Position numbers and translations under genes: made by a program. Of a DNA stretch of 64,000 nt, positions 1-12,074 are shown one piece after another (position 1 is the stretch's first letter; each line of letters opens with the position of its first letter). The DNA lies in the NCBI GenBank assembly GCA_946406115.1, contig OX291553.1, positions 7,259,001 through 7,323,000 on the forward strand, in the 5' to 3' direction. Below the pieces are notes generated by a model that had not been told where the DNA came from, did no database searches, and was given only the letters and a program-made list of their open reading frames with translations. This stretch comes from Apoda limacodes. Taxonomy: Eukaryota > Arthropoda > Insecta > Lepidoptera > Limacodidae.

Positions 1-2230
1 GTTGCTGTAGAGACATTGCATCCATGATCCAGCAGCACTGAATCCTTGTAGCTAAGTTAGTAGGATAGGCTAGTTGTTGCCACGGGGTCTAATGTTTCTT
101 CATCAAAGTCGAATTTGTGTGTATTATCAACAATATATCTTACACATAATACTAATATATGTAGATAAATATTGTGATCATGAGAGAGAGTTCCGGAAAG
201 TGATATGCATAACCTTTCTTAATAGAAACCTTATCTAGGTTGCTGTAAATAATGTTTTACCCAATTCGTTTTTAATTAGAAAATTAGTAACGTTGCAGAA
301 TAGTTAAAATAATTCAGCAAAAACCAAGTTGTGGTTATTTTTGTACAAAACATTACGGCAAGTAACTTTTGTTAGCAAAGTGACAGTAATTTAATACAAT
401 AATGTTTTAAAATAAACATTGCTCCGATATTGCGCTCGTTATATCACATTTATAATATTGCAACTGTGTTAAATAGTGACATCTCAATAAGTTTGTGAGT
501 TATATTGCTACAAAGTGTAAACTTTTAAACTTTTACTTTTACTGTCATGTTCCAGCTATGTGAAGTCTGACACTTGCAAATTTGCGATATCTAAACTTCC
601 AAAACTTGCTGTAAGTTTCATGCTCAGTGGGTTTTGAACTGAGTGTCATTGTTTTAAGGTTTCGTAACCAAAGGGTGTCAACCGGCACCTACATACATCC
701 AAAAAACCTACATGAAAATCTAAACTAGTATCAGTACCATATTTTCTAACCTAGCTCAACATGTCAAAATTCAAGCCTCTTCAATTTTTTGAGACAATCG
801 TAATGGGGAAATCAAATTAAATTGTGCACTTCTTAATTTAAATCGTTGCAACGAAATCGGTGAACAAAAATCGGCATACATTCTTATTAAAAACAAATAA
901 TAACGTCTTATTATCAATAAAGTATATGATTACATAAAACATTTGATACATATACTTATGTAAGTATATACCGAGTGTAACAAAATGAGCGGGCAATCCT
1001 TCATGGTAAGTTATGAAGGGTATGTAAGCTTTTAACACAGTGCTAAAGTTTAAGTCCCGAACTTTAAACAAAAATATGGCGACAAACGAGAGATAAATAC
1101 TAGTGACGTACCCCAATTTTAATGTGTTCGATATCAATATTTCATTTTCTTTTAACAATAAAAGTGACAACTCTAAAATTCACATACCTACTTTTAAAGC
1201 TAATTCGTAATGCTAAATAAGTATCCTTATCCTGTACAGATAATTATTGTAATTAACAGCTACACAGTAAAAATTACGTGGAATGATTCAACTTAATTAT
1301 ATATAAGTGTCGGAGTTATACTTGTCATATTCTACCGTAACTTTTCAAACTCATTTATTCTCCTTCACAGTAATGCATGTCTTCCATTCCTTTTAACTTC
1401 GCATTACATAAAGAATACTTTCAGGCTGAAAGCTATCGCCTTGACATCTCTAGATTTTCCATTTCCTTGTAAAAGAGTGAAAAATTAGATTGTTACCAGC
1501 ATAAAGTCAGTAGTCGATTCTCGCTTCGTTGCCTCGTGTCAAAACATTTGATTTTTAGTTCAAAAGCTTTATATAAAATACAAAGATGTTGTTTAGGGTA
1601 TATTACAAAAATGTGTGTAAAAAATATTGAAAAATTTCATATTTAAGTCACAAATGTGAAATATATTTAGGCTAAACAATTTTATTTTAAGTTCTATCTA
1701 TCTTTATAAAAATGAATCCCTTTTCCCTTTGTCACGCACCTTTGTTACGACAAGATTTTAATTTAAAAAAAAAACGGCCAGATTCCGTACAAACTTTCAT
1801 ATGTAGATACTTAGTTATTCCATTATGAGATAAAGTATTACAGGTTTATGATTCATCATCAATTTATAATATTATATTTTTATATTCGGATTTCTTCCTA
1901 TATTTTTGATGTAACATCTTGCTTCTTGCTAAAATTCATGATTCTGGGTCGACGAGGAGTACCCCAGAGGTTCTGATTTTCTTGTGTTACAATATGCGAC
2001 AAAAATTACCGTATTTTGGGCATATCTATTTATAGTACAACCCTTTCAAAATATGTAGCGCGCCAGTTGTTTTTAAAAAGAGATACAAAGTTGCCGGGTC
2101 AGCTTCTTTCTTATAATTCCCTTTCTCGGGTAATGTATATTACCGCTTGTATAATGGACTGTGTTCTGATGAATATTTTAAAATGACACCCTTGGCTCCT
2201 TTTTATCATCAGGATACTTTTTCAGCAGTA
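1..2230. other. Gene-free AT-rich DNA
   Basis: No reading frame here has a recognisable domain or sensible codon use. The longest, on the minus strand at 838-1170, is hydrophobic and AT-driven. I see no array, tRNA-like fold or clear transposon end. It is probably intergenic or intronic host DNA. Confidence 0.6.
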
Positions 2231-2234
2231 AATT

Positions 2235-2400
2235 CATCTGCACACCCTAGAACCTAAATAGATTTTGAAAGCTTCAGCAACTCGCATGTGTTGCCCTCGG
2301 TGTTGCAAGCGCCCATAGGCTACGTAGACCGCTTTATATAAGGCGGACTGCAAGCTTGTTTGCCACTTGGTGGTATAAAAACTTTAAATGCTTGTTTTCA
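2235..2400 (+). mobile_element. LINE 3' tail, 5'-truncated
   Basis: This stretch ends with 'GCTTGTTTGCCACTTGGTGGTAT' style sequence (2365-2390) followed by A-rich DNA. It matches the ends of the better preserved copies at 26600-26880 and 23735-24010, where the preceding bases still encode the C-terminus of a Jockey-like reverse transcriptase. Only the 3' end is left here. Confidence 0.6.
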
Positions 2401-3055
2401 GGGTTCTGTAGCTTTGAAGGAAACATAGAACCTTGATAGATCACTTTCGTGGCCGTCTGTCTGTCATAGAGTTTATTTCCGAACTAGGTAACATAAAAAC
2501 TGTACGTTGAATTTGTCATAATGATAGGTTTTGATAGCGAAAACATATTAAGTACCAATAGATAATATTATCTGGAACTTTCTACAATTTAATACAAAAT
2601 GTTTAGCATTGAAATACAATTCGTTATAAAGTTTTTCGAGCTCGATTTATATACACTTGACTTTGCAAATGGAAACACATTCAACCGGATGTGATAGTCC
2701 CCCAGCTCTGGGACTCGTTACAAATTGCTTCGTTATTTTCTGACAGATCGCTTTGAGCTCCGTCAGCTTTGCGTACAAAGTCAATTTAGAGTTTTTAAAA
2801 TAGCTTGTCAATATGAGAATATCGTTTATGTTTAAACTTTTAAAATTTTGAATTTAAATCTTATCTAATTTAAATCGTATGTAACTATGTTTGTGGATAT
2901 ATCATAATGGTTTTAATCCCACGGGACAACCAGTCGATTGATACAACCCACAACCTAATGTAGGGATGTTTTACCCTACCACTTTTGTTCTGCGTGACAG
3001 GTGGTTATCGAGGAAATAAATCATAAATATACATTTATTCAAAATACATGCATTT
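2401..3055. other. Gene-free; trace of a dispersed repeat
   Basis: Bases 2400-2470 carry a 'GGGTTCTGTAG ... GTCTGTCTGTC' pattern also seen near 18838-18985, 39405-39480 and, reversed, at 46170-46300, so this is a dispersed repeat relic. Nothing else is recognisable. Confidence 0.4.
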
Positions 3056-3059
3056 TACA

Positions 3060-3420
3060 TGGATATTGTCAGTTTAATATAATAGTCATCAATAATTTCA
3101 CACATATACTTTTGTTATATAGCTTGTTGTATAGGTTTTTTTATTTCTTGCTTTGTTTTATGGAACCTGATTTTTTTTATGAATATTTTGTTTTATTTAT
3201 TTTAACGAAAGCTTCAGTGTAATATAATATCCTACAATAAATTTACATCAATATCGTCAATTCGATATAATATCTTACAAAAATTTTATCAATGTAAATA
3301 AATATTTAATAGCAAAGTTTCAGTCAAAAGATTAACCTCAAGCCAGGACTTGAACTTGAAACTCCTAACATTCCGTGTAAGTACTCTAACAATTGATATA
3401 TCGAGGCACAAGTCTGGCTG
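3060..3420 (-). mobile_element. tRNA-derived SINE with repeated tail
   Basis: Read on the minus strand, 3408-3340 has a degenerate A box and the B-box-like 'GTTCAAGTCCTGGCTTGAGG', followed by 'TTAATCTTTTGACTG' and 'TATTTATTTACATTGAT'. The same order occurs at 28784-28930, which defines a SINE family. The tail (3230-3300, with another unit at 3062-3106) consists of diverged copies of the 43-bp unit that forms the array at 6538-7100, so the tail of this SINE may be the source of that satellite. The copy is old and its acceptor-stem region is poorly paired. Confidence 0.6.
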
Positions 3421-3464
3421 ATAAAAAATTCCAACTACATCTGTGCTCTGGGAATATGCTCTTT

Positions 3465-4896
3465 TCTTTTTCTGAACGGACTATGCAGTTGATGCAGCCA
3501 TTACTGCTCCACAGGGCTTTTTAGGGCGAGACTCCAAGGAAGGCTCGGTACGAGCTTTTCCTGGCTTCTGATACCTATTACAATTGTATCTTTCCATTAA
3601 GAAGGAAAAATGCAATTTTCGATAGCAGCGATGAAGATGGGTGTTAGAAAGCAGAGAAGGGGGAAAGTAAGGCGCTTTAGGATATCGTTAGAGATACCGT
3701 CCGCACCGGGGGCTTTACGGGGGCGCAGATCTTTGATGACCTGTTTGACTTCGTCGACCGTAACGGGGGGAAGAGGATCCTGTGGGGGCAGAGAAGCTGC
3801 GTTCCAATTCACCGTCTACCTCTCGCACGTGATCGGGATCGAAAGGTTGTGTGCTTAAGGCACATTGGGCTTGGAGGCTAGATACAAGGCAATCCGCTAT
3901 TTCGTCGTCATCGAACGCAGGAACGTTGATGGGACGAGTTACGGAGGAAGAGAGTTGAAGGTGTCTGATTTCTACGCTCTGGCTAGACACCAATAAGCTT
4001 GATGAGAAGAAGGGATTTTCTCCACCAGATCACCGAAACGTTGGGCGCGAAGCTCAACTACAGCTATTTTACACGGCGGTGAAAGTCGTTGAAGCGAGCC
4101 TTGTATTCGGTAGACGGAGCGCGATCGCGTCTTCGGCGGGCTGTGTTACGCTAAGTCATTAACCTCATGTGCCGAGGCAGGATTAGGTGATCGTAGTCAC
4201 CAACCGGCACTTGTCTTGAGCACTCGCCAACGATGACGGTCAGGTAGCTAGTGAGTGAGTTAATAGCCACGTTTATATCGTTCGCGGACGAGATATTGTC
4301 GGGAATGCGATCTAGATGTGGCGAGCTAGGATTTTCGAGTAATTACTTGATTTATCCCAGTCAGACACGGTTCTAGTGTCGCGAGGACCGTCAGATGGAG
4401 AACCTTATCGTAGGAGGACATGGCAGTGGTCCGAGTCAAGTTCGTCAAGCACTTCTATGGAGCGAAAGCTTAGCCTTTCACGCTTTAGAAGTGCTACGTT
4501 GAGCACGTCAGGGCTGCAGTGGGCGTTATGAGGAAAAAAAGTGTGCGTCATGGGAGCAATTATGTCAAAGTTTAGTCTGTCAACTAGTTGGTCGAGAAAA
4601 AGTGGGCGTCATGGGAGCAATTATGTCAAAGTTTAGTCTGTCAACTAGTTGGTCGAGAAAAAGTGTGCGTCATGGGAGCAATTATGTCAAAGTTTAGTCT
4701 GTCAACTAGTTGGTCGAGAAAAAGTGGGCGTCATGGGAGCAATTATGTGAAAGTTTAGTCTGTCATCTAGTTGGTCGAGAAATCTGCCTCTCCGTGAAGT
4801 GACTAAAAAGCTCCATCGACGATGCTTGCAATTTAGGTCGCCGGCAAGGATAACGGCAAAAATGATGCGAAAATCGTAACATCCACGTTCTAGCAT
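3465..4896 (-). mobile_element. Jockey-like LINE relic (copy A), internally deleted
   Basis: Non-LTR retrotransposon remains on the minus strand. Bases 4896-4702 encode the end of an apurinic/apyrimidinic endonuclease domain (motif GDLNCKHRRW, then LNFHIIAPMTPTF). Bases 3812-3597 encode the start of a reverse transcriptase (KAPGADGISNDILKRL). Compared with copy B at 9765-11804, the frame jumps at about 3550 from the region just before RT motif 2 directly into the 3' untranslated end (3480-3545, the sequence shared with 11740-11800 and 24430-24490), so the catalytic palm is missing. Several frameshifts and an internal tandem duplication (4536-4779) are present. The T-run near 3465-3475 is the complement of its poly(A). 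I found no clear target-site duplication. Confidence 0.85.
4536..4779. repeat. Tandem array, 61 bp x 4, inside LINE copy A
   Basis: Four head-to-tail copies of a 61-bp unit starting at 4536, 4597, 4658 and 4719. Units 1 and 3 share AGTGTGCG and units 2 and 4 share AGTGGGCG near the start, so the array probably grew by duplication of a 122-bp dimer. It lies in the endonuclease region of the dead LINE and repeats the codons of the LNFHIIAPM motif region. Confidence 0.95.
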
Positions 4897-4899
4897 CTT

Positions 4900-6535
4900 A
4901 TATTAAATTTAAAAAATTAGTAGCTTACTTGGAATGAAGTCAAGCATGTAATATAGACATTAAATGGAAAATTCCAGATCATGCTTTTTACACAGATTAT
5001 TATAATAATAATGAATTTATTACTAACACTATGTATGGTACATATATAAAAATAGAAAACAACAATAAATTTTGGGGAATCCCCATACTTAGATTTTTAA
5101 CTGAAACGCAAAAATTTTTTTTTCATCAAACCCATACGTGTGGGTTATCTATGGATAGGTCTTCAAAACTGAACGAGATCTAGTAAGTAAACCACAATTT
5201 ACCTTTCATTTAATCAACTCAAATATAAAAATAAAAAAACATTTAATTTTTATAGATAATGGTACGGAACCAGCCATTAAGTAAAAGATCTATTGCATTT
5301 TTTTACCTAATGATAAATCAACACTTTTCTCCAGGCTTAGGTAGTGTAATAATAGGTGATGCAAATTGTTATGAGCACGGAATTCAAGGAGACTAAAAAC
5401 CTGATTCTAATAATTCTATAGTATCCTTTCCAGCTTTTTAAGCTTTTATTATCTTACATGCTTCATCTTATCAATCCATTCTTTGAAATAATACTTATCT
5501 TTGGGTTGTTTTACTTGCATGTTGTGGGTACTTTGATGTTTGCGGCGCCATCACCAACATGGCGTGCAGGCAGCAGCGGCGGCGCGGAAACGGCAGGCTC
5601 TAACCGGGTAACACTCGCGTCTCGGTTGCTGTTTCCCCGCGACTTCCCCGTAGTTCAAAGTCAATCAATCAATCAGCTGAATACGCTGTGGTTTACTGGG
5701 TTCACCACAGAAAGACGAAAATTTTGGAACTAAATAATTGATCTCGTTATCTATCTTAGTAATTCTCACTTTTGTTAGCTTGTAACACGAATTTTTTTTT
5801 GGATATTTAAGGCTTATTAGGTAATTAACCAACATTTAAACGTGTTTCTGCTGAGTAATGTTTTGTAACATTTAATTTAGCGCGTACTAATTTAATCAAG
5901 ATTTAAAATAAAACCGCTGTTGTACAAAAGTACAATACTCAGTTTTTGTAAGTCCTGTTTTAGATAAAATTTTCCACCCTAAGCCGTTTGCGTTGGGTAT
6001 ACCCCGATATAGCTACAACATGTAGTAAACAGGTTTTTGTTAGCTGTTTCCATGAGTTGCAATGGTAAGTCAGCATTGGATCTCATTTGTAATATATAAC
6101 GGCACTAATTTTTAGGTAAGTGGGTAGTCGTAGATTAATATTTTACCACACACGTACGTCGGGATATTAATGATGAGTCATCATGTACGTAGTTGACAAA
6201 ATTCCTCTTCGTTTTATCACGAATTTTTAAACTTTTAACAGTTTCACTATTCCTAATCCATAACGCCTTTACTTTTATGACTATTAAAGACTTATTTTAA
6301 AATTATGTTTGAAGACAAACAAATCGATGAGTGCGCTGGACAGCACATAAAACGTAATGGCAGTCAGAAGCGGGCAATATCTCCATATTGCCCGCTTGGT
6401 GTGCATATCTGTAAGTAGTGGAACTACCTACTATGTAAATTTTAATTTTAATAAGCATTTTTACAGCTTTAAAGGTGTGATTTGGACAGCATTATCTTGC
6501 TATAATCATCTTTGGGATAGACACGAAGTATAAAT
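4900..6535. other. Gene-free; one dispersed repeat and one GC-rich patch
   Basis: Bases 5105-5190 ('CATCAAACCCATACGTGTGG ... GATAGGTCTTCAAAA') look like a dispersed arthropod repeat fragment. Bases 5545-5665 form a GC-rich patch (GCGGCGCC, GGCAGCAGCGGCGGCGCGG) in AT-rich surroundings. The frame through it (5458-5733) shows no recognisable domain. I see nothing else to annotate. Confidence 0.4.
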
Positions 6536-6537
6536 TT

Positions 6538-7100
6538 AGATCGATATCGTCAGTTTATTATAATGTCCAACAATAATTTCACATCGGTATCGTCAGTGTA
6601 ATATAATATCCAACAATAATTTGACATCGATATCGTCAGTTTAATAAAATATCTAACGATAATTTCACATCGATATCGTCAGTTTAATGTAATATCCAAC
6701 AATAATTTCACATCGATATCGTCAGTTTATAATAATGTCCAACAATAATTTCACATCGGTATCGTCAGTGTAATATAATATCCAACAATAATTTCATATC
6801 GCTGTTGTCAGTTTAATGTAATATGCAACAATAATTTCACATCAATATTGTCAGTTTATTATAATGTCCAACAATAATTTCACATCGGTATCGTCAGTGT
6901 AATATAATATCCAACAATAATTTGACATCGATATCGTCAGTTAAATAAAATATCCAACAATAATTTCACATCGATATCGTCAGTTTAATGTAATATCCAA
7001 CAATAATTTCACATATATATCGTCAGTTTATTATAATGTCCAACAATAATTTCATATGGATATCGTCAGTTTGATATAATATCCAATAACAATTTTACAT
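6538..7100. repeat. 43-bp satellite array, 13 units
   Basis: Thirteen tandem units of 43 bp built on 'ATCGATATCGTCAGTTTA' followed by 'TAATATCCAACAATAATTTCAC'. Variants recur in order: 'TTTATTATAATGTCC' in units 1, 8 and 12 (unit 5 similar), followed by 'GTGTAATATAATATCC' in units 2, 6 and 9, then 'AAATAAAATAT' in 3 and 10, then 'TTTAATGTAATATCC' in 4 and 11. This gives a partial 4-unit (about 172 bp) higher-order period. Related single units lie at 3062-3106 and 3200-3290 in a SINE tail. Confidence 0.95.
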
Positions 7101-7555
7101 CAAAAACGTCAGGATTTCAATGAATCGTAATATAATACACATAAATACTTACGTCCGGCACTACACTAGGCATCCCTGTTTATGTTGACCAGCCAGATAA
7201 CCGTCCAAGATAAAGCTGGGAGTTGAACGATACTTTAGAGCATAAAGGTAATACAACTATGACATCATCCTCGACAAAACCTCAACACTCTAATAAACAA
7301 ATGGAAGTGATTTTTATATATACTTTGTTCGTTGACAAAAGTCATAAAAGGTAACTACCAATATAATCAAAACAAAAATGATGGCAAACGAGCGCGTGGC
7401 GTTTACGGTCAGGAGTAAGGGAGGTGCCGCGGTGTGGGCGGAAGATAACGTTTATACTGATATAAGCTGAACGTAAGCCATGAAAATAGAGCGGTTTAAA
7501 GTATTTCTTTAGAAAATAACTCTTCAATTATAATAATGAAGTTTTTTAGCTTACT
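7101..7555. other. Gene-free; possible tRNA-like relic
   Basis: Bases 7215-7245 ('GCTGGGAGTTGAAC ... TAGAGCATAAAGG') resemble the complement of a tRNA B box and A box, and may be the degraded head of a SINE whose tail expanded into the adjacent 43-bp array. The fold is poor. Otherwise nothing is recognisable. Confidence 0.25.
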
Positions 7556-7559
7556 AATA

Positions 7560-7740
7560 AAGCTGTAGTGTTAGTTCGTTTAAGCTCGTTTATAGTAATT
7601 CTCGCGGGAACTTTTGAATTTTTAGACCTATATGTGTATGAAGTTTCGTCCCCATGCGTCCAGTGGTTTAGGTGTGATTGAGTAACGAAAATCCATCCAG
7701 ACATACTTACACATATAAGTAGAAAGGATTCATTTCAAAT
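7560..7740 (+). repeat. Dispersed repeat, LINE-type 3' end
   Basis: The string order 'CTCGCGGGAACTTT', 'ATATGTGTATGAAGTTTCGTC', 'CCAGTGGTTTAGGTGTGATTGAGTAACG', 'CATCCAGACATACTTACA' occurs in reverse complement at 32340-32545. The pair therefore defines a dispersed repeat; the arrangement is like the 3' end of RTE-type LINEs. No coding remnant is attached. Confidence 0.6.
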
Positions 7741-9750
7741 ACCATTAAATGACAGTCTGACCGTGATTACAGATAAAATGACCGTCATGTAGGAGTAGGA
7801 CTATTGTGATTGGTGAAATAATACTGTCTGTCCCCCACATTGTGACGTGGGTGTGGATATCTGTGTATACAACCACTAGTACTTATTTTTAGGGGATTAA
7901 AAACATTAAGATGTACATGCGCTAAAATATGCATAATGCATATGCAATAAAAAAATTAGAATATCTGTACTTATGAAACGTTTTATGTACAGACGTAAAA
8001 GACATCCAGACACATCTCCTTTACTATATTTATAAATAATCACTTATATTTTAATATCTGTTTCCGCTTTTAGCGTATTACATGTGCCACAAACAAATGC
8101 GCATCGTTAGCAGTTACGCTTCTATTTGACTCAGCTGATCTTAAATACAGCTTTACAAGCTTCTAGCGAGTTGTTAACATCAGACATTGTTTGAGGCCAT
8201 TTTTGGTATAAAAGACGCTAAAAGCTTAGTTATGGGTCATAAAACTTGGTCCTTATAAAGTATGGGGAAGAAGGTTAAACTTAGATTTTTTTACTTTATT
8301 GAGATTTTTTGATAAAATACCGCAAAAAATCAAATGTAGTTCAAAGGAAGACACTTTTGTCACATCATGCATTAAAACATCGATATATATTAAAACATAT
8401 AATACAAAAGAGCAGAAAAACTATGTATTTTAAAATGCTGTACTAATTTAGACGTTTTTAGTTCAAAATCAAAAATATTTTTAAGTTAAAATAAAAAAGC
8501 TTTCTCTTAACGTTGCAACGAAGCAACAGTATGGTCTGATTTTTGTCAGAGACAGGTCAGAAAATAATAAAGAATATTTTTTATTATCAGAGTTGCCACG
8601 GGAATAAATAATTTCTGCGTGTGAAAAAAAATCCTATAAAGTTGTAACGTTGTACTTTCAATTATCTTAATTTTAGCACACAGATAGCGGTAGGGACCGA
8701 GAAGCATTAAGAATACTTATATGCTGATCGATAGGGTGAGGAGGTAGAGGATCGGTTAATAGGTCATTAAACAATTAATAAACAATATTAGTCATAAATA
8801 CCAAAAATAAAAACGACTTTACGACGACGAATAAACTTTTCCCACTTTTCTGTAATTAATCAAAACTTTTGGACTTATTTAATTTCCTCTATACCACCAA
8901 ACTCTGTACTTATCAATATTTATTGAAGTTTCTGTTGATCTCACTTGTATTATCATATGTAGATAAGTTTTAGAATGGAGATATAATACGAGGACTCGCA
9001 ATCATGCAGGAAAAAATACGATATATTATTCTACTTTTCACAATATATTTTTACTCTACAAAACAAATAGTTTTTGTAATCTAGATAACTGTTTAAGTTA
9101 TCTAGTAGGTACCTATAAGTATTTGACATATTATGTATGTGTCGTAACTAGACTTCACACATCCCCACTGTTAGGCCACCGTCCTACCCGCCTTAAATGA
9201 GTCGATTTGGGCAATAGCTAATCACGCGGGTCAAGTGTCTATTGTAAACCTGACGTACATCTTTTCAATCTTACTTCAGACGTATGCTTACGACGTTTTC
9301 CTTAACTGAAATTCCACTTGTTTTAACATACAATGCATAGGTACTTGAACTGTAACTCAGAAACAGACTGATTGGTATACGCTGGTCGTGTACACCCACC
9401 CCCTAGACGGCGAGGTAAACGCAGATGCTGTCTACCTAGTCCTTTACTGAATTAATTTTTAAATAAAATTCAAAATTTCTTTTTAAGGCAATAAATATTT
9501 TATTTTGTTTTTACTGGCGAGTCGTAATATAAAGCTTACAAGATTTCATGAGTAATAAATTTAGTTTAGCACATTCATAAACAATTTTATTTATTTTGGT
9601 AATTTTAATCTGCAGTTTTAGCTGGAAAACATCCCCTGCTGAACATAGGCCTTCCTCAATGATTATGTAAGTAAAGACATGGTACCTTCATATTGTTCGA
9701 AATCTAAATTTGATCCGCTGTTACCTACGAACCTCAGCATATACATAGGT
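7741..9750. other. Gene-free AT-rich DNA
   Basis: I see no domain, tandem array or transposon end in these 2 kb. Short poly(A)/poly(T) runs only. Confidence 0.55.
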
Positions 9751-9764
9751 TTTAACAACGAATG

Positions 9765-11804
9765 TAATTAAAGAATGTAATTGCGGCAATTCCTCTCGTC
9801 CCAAAAGTCTTCCTCATCCAGGAAACGTTCCTCAAGCCCGCTGTCCGCACCGCTGCGATCGCGAATCGGCCATCAGCCGATCATCATTGCATCGGTTTAT
9901 CTCTGTCCCTCAAAAGACTTGCTGGAGAGCGACCTTCAGTCGTTCTTAAATTTAGGCGACGCCGTCATTCTTGCCGGCGACCTAAATTGCAGGCACCGTC
10001 GCTGGAACTCTTCAGTAACTTTACGGAGAGGCAGACTCCTCGATGATTTAGTTGACAGACTAAACTTTGACATCATCGCTCCCATGACGCCCACTTACTT
10101 CCCCCATAATACTCGCAACAACCCTGACGTCCTAAGTAAGGCTAAGCTTTCGCTCTATAGAGGTGCTTAACGAACTTGACTCGGACCACCGCCCTGTTCT
10201 CCTCCGATTAGTTTCCCCTTCGGACAGTCCTCCCAACACTAGATCCGTGATGAACTGGGATAAATTCTGGCAATTGCTCGAAAACCCCAGCTCGCCACAT
10301 TAGATCGCGTTCCCAATATAATCTCTTCCGCGACCGACTTAAACGTAGCTATCGACTCACTCACTAGTCACCTGACCGCCACCGTTGGGGAGTGTTCAAG
10401 ACAAGTGCCGGATGGCGATTACCAACACCTAATTCTGCCTCAGCACATCAGTCCGGTAATGACAGAGCACAACGCGGCCCACCGCAGACGCGATCGCGCT
10501 CCCACAATCGAAAAAAAGCACTCGATTCAACGACTTACACCGCCGTGTAAGAACCGCTCTAGCTGAGCTTCGCGTCTAATGTTACGGAGATTTGATGGAG
10601 AACATTTCTCTTTCTCATCAAGCTTATTGGCACCTAGCCAGAGCTTTGAAATCAGACATCGCCAACTCTCTGCCTCCGTTAACTCGTCCGAACAACGTTC
10701 CCGCGTTCGATGACGACGAAAAAGCGGATTGCCTCCAAGCCCAATGTGCCTTAAGCACACAGCCGTTCGATGCCGACCACGTGCGTGAGGTAGACGGCGA
10801 AGTGGAGCGCAGAACTTCTCTGCCCCCACAGGACCCCCTGCCGACGAAGTCAAACAGGACATCAAAGACCTAAGCCCCCGTAAAACCCCCGGCGCGGACG
10901 GTATCTCTAACGATTTCCTAAAGCGCCTCAATCTTCCCCTTCTCTGCCTTCTAGTAGCGATTTTCAACGCTGCTATCAAAAATTGTACCTTTCCTTCTCA
11001 ATGGAAAGATGCAATTGTTATAGGCATCCACAAGCCAGGCAAAGCTCGTACCGAGCCGTCCTACTACCGCCCCATAAGTTTACTAAAGGCCCTTGGTAAA
11101 CTCTACGAACGCCTCCTCCTTGCTCGCCTACGGAACGCTATAGTCTCCAGAGGCATTTATATAGCATATGCAAGCGTCCTTTATGCGTTGTTTAAACGCA
11201 ATCTCCATAAAATCCAGACCCTCCAAAACCGCTTTCTCAGAGCGGCCTCCGGAGCCTCTTGGTACGTCCGCAATGCGGACCTTCACAGGGACTTCGAGCT
11301 CCCTACGATTCCCCAATATTTCTAAGACCTGGCAGTCCGCTTTTTTCGAGCGTACACAAAATCACCCGAATCGACTAATTGTGCATTTCACAACGTATCA
11401 TCCCCCGACTGACTTAGGCATGGTTGTAAAACTATAGTCAAGCGGCCTCGGCACCAACTAACGGCCTCAGATAACGATCTCGCTGTCCGGATAGCGAGAT
11501 TAGTCTCTACGACCTCGCCTAACACGACGCCAACGTCCCCGGGTTCGTCGGCACCCGCAAGGATACACGAGGTATCAAAGAGTGCCGGAGCGCTTCTCGC
11601 CTCCACTCAATCGCACCCGCACCCGCAACACCCCTACTGGCGGTGACTCACCTTCGGGTTCGAGGCTCACGCCCGTCATAGGGAGTATGACAACCCAAGC
11701 CGAGGCTCCCACCGCGGGGAGCCCTTGAGCGTTGGGCGCCCCAAAAAGCCCGGTGAAGCAGTAATGGCTGCAACAGCCAACTGCATTGTCAGTTCAGAAA
11801 AAAA
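9765..11804 (+). mobile_element. Jockey-like LINE (copy B), defective, with target-site duplication
   Basis: Non-LTR retrotransposon, plus strand. Bases 9781-10170 encode the C-terminal part of the endonuclease domain (GDLNCRHRRW, LNFDIIAPMTPTY). Bases 10800-11160 encode the start of the reverse transcriptase (TPGADGISNDFLKRL, then WKDAIVIGIHKPG and YYRPISLL). From about 11165 the frame continues with the post-RT region (KIQTLQNRFLRAASG), so the palm with the catalytic aspartates has been lost by internal deletion. Multiple frameshifts and stops exist. The element ends in A8 (11798-11805) and is flanked by the 10-bp direct repeat ACAACGAATG (9755-9764 and 11805-11814), the mark of target-primed reverse transcription. 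It is 5'-truncated: no ORF1 is visible. Confidence 0.9.
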
Positions 11805-11894
11805 ACAACGAATGAAATAGATAATACGGAACGTGTCAAACAGAAGCAGACAGCTATATTTAGAAACTGTATCAAATTACGGCAATTGTCTTAA

Positions 11895-12070
11895 TTGCGT
11901 GCTAGTACGATATCTACCTTCTTCATACACACACTATCATACACACACACTCTAAACAAACATAAATGTTTATATTATGACATAAATGTTTGTCCAGTGC
12001 GGGAATCGAACCCACACTCTCTGCACAGCAGCTGGCCACACTACCAACTAGGCTGCGAGGGTGTCAAAGC
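11895..12070 (-). mobile_element. tRNA-derived SINE (second family)
   Basis: On the minus strand, 12060-12041 gives an A-box-like 'CCTCGCAGCCTAGTTGGTAG' and 12013-12001 gives the B-box-like GGGTTCGATTCCC. The tail has two ACATTTATG-type motifs (11960-11990) and a TG-rich end at 11930-11950. It directly abuts an RTE-like LINE remnant at 12075. It is a SINE, not a working tRNA: the anticodon arm does not fold. Confidence 0.7.
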
Positions 12071-12074
12071 CATA

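Noticed and set aside
3001..3222. 73-residue plus-strand ORF
   Set aside because: It overlaps the SINE tail repeats, starts at GTG and is a hydrophobic AT-rich translation without a domain.
11168..11606. Separate genes within the 9.8-11.8 kb region
   Set aside because: They are broken pieces or opposite-strand shadows of one defective LINE.
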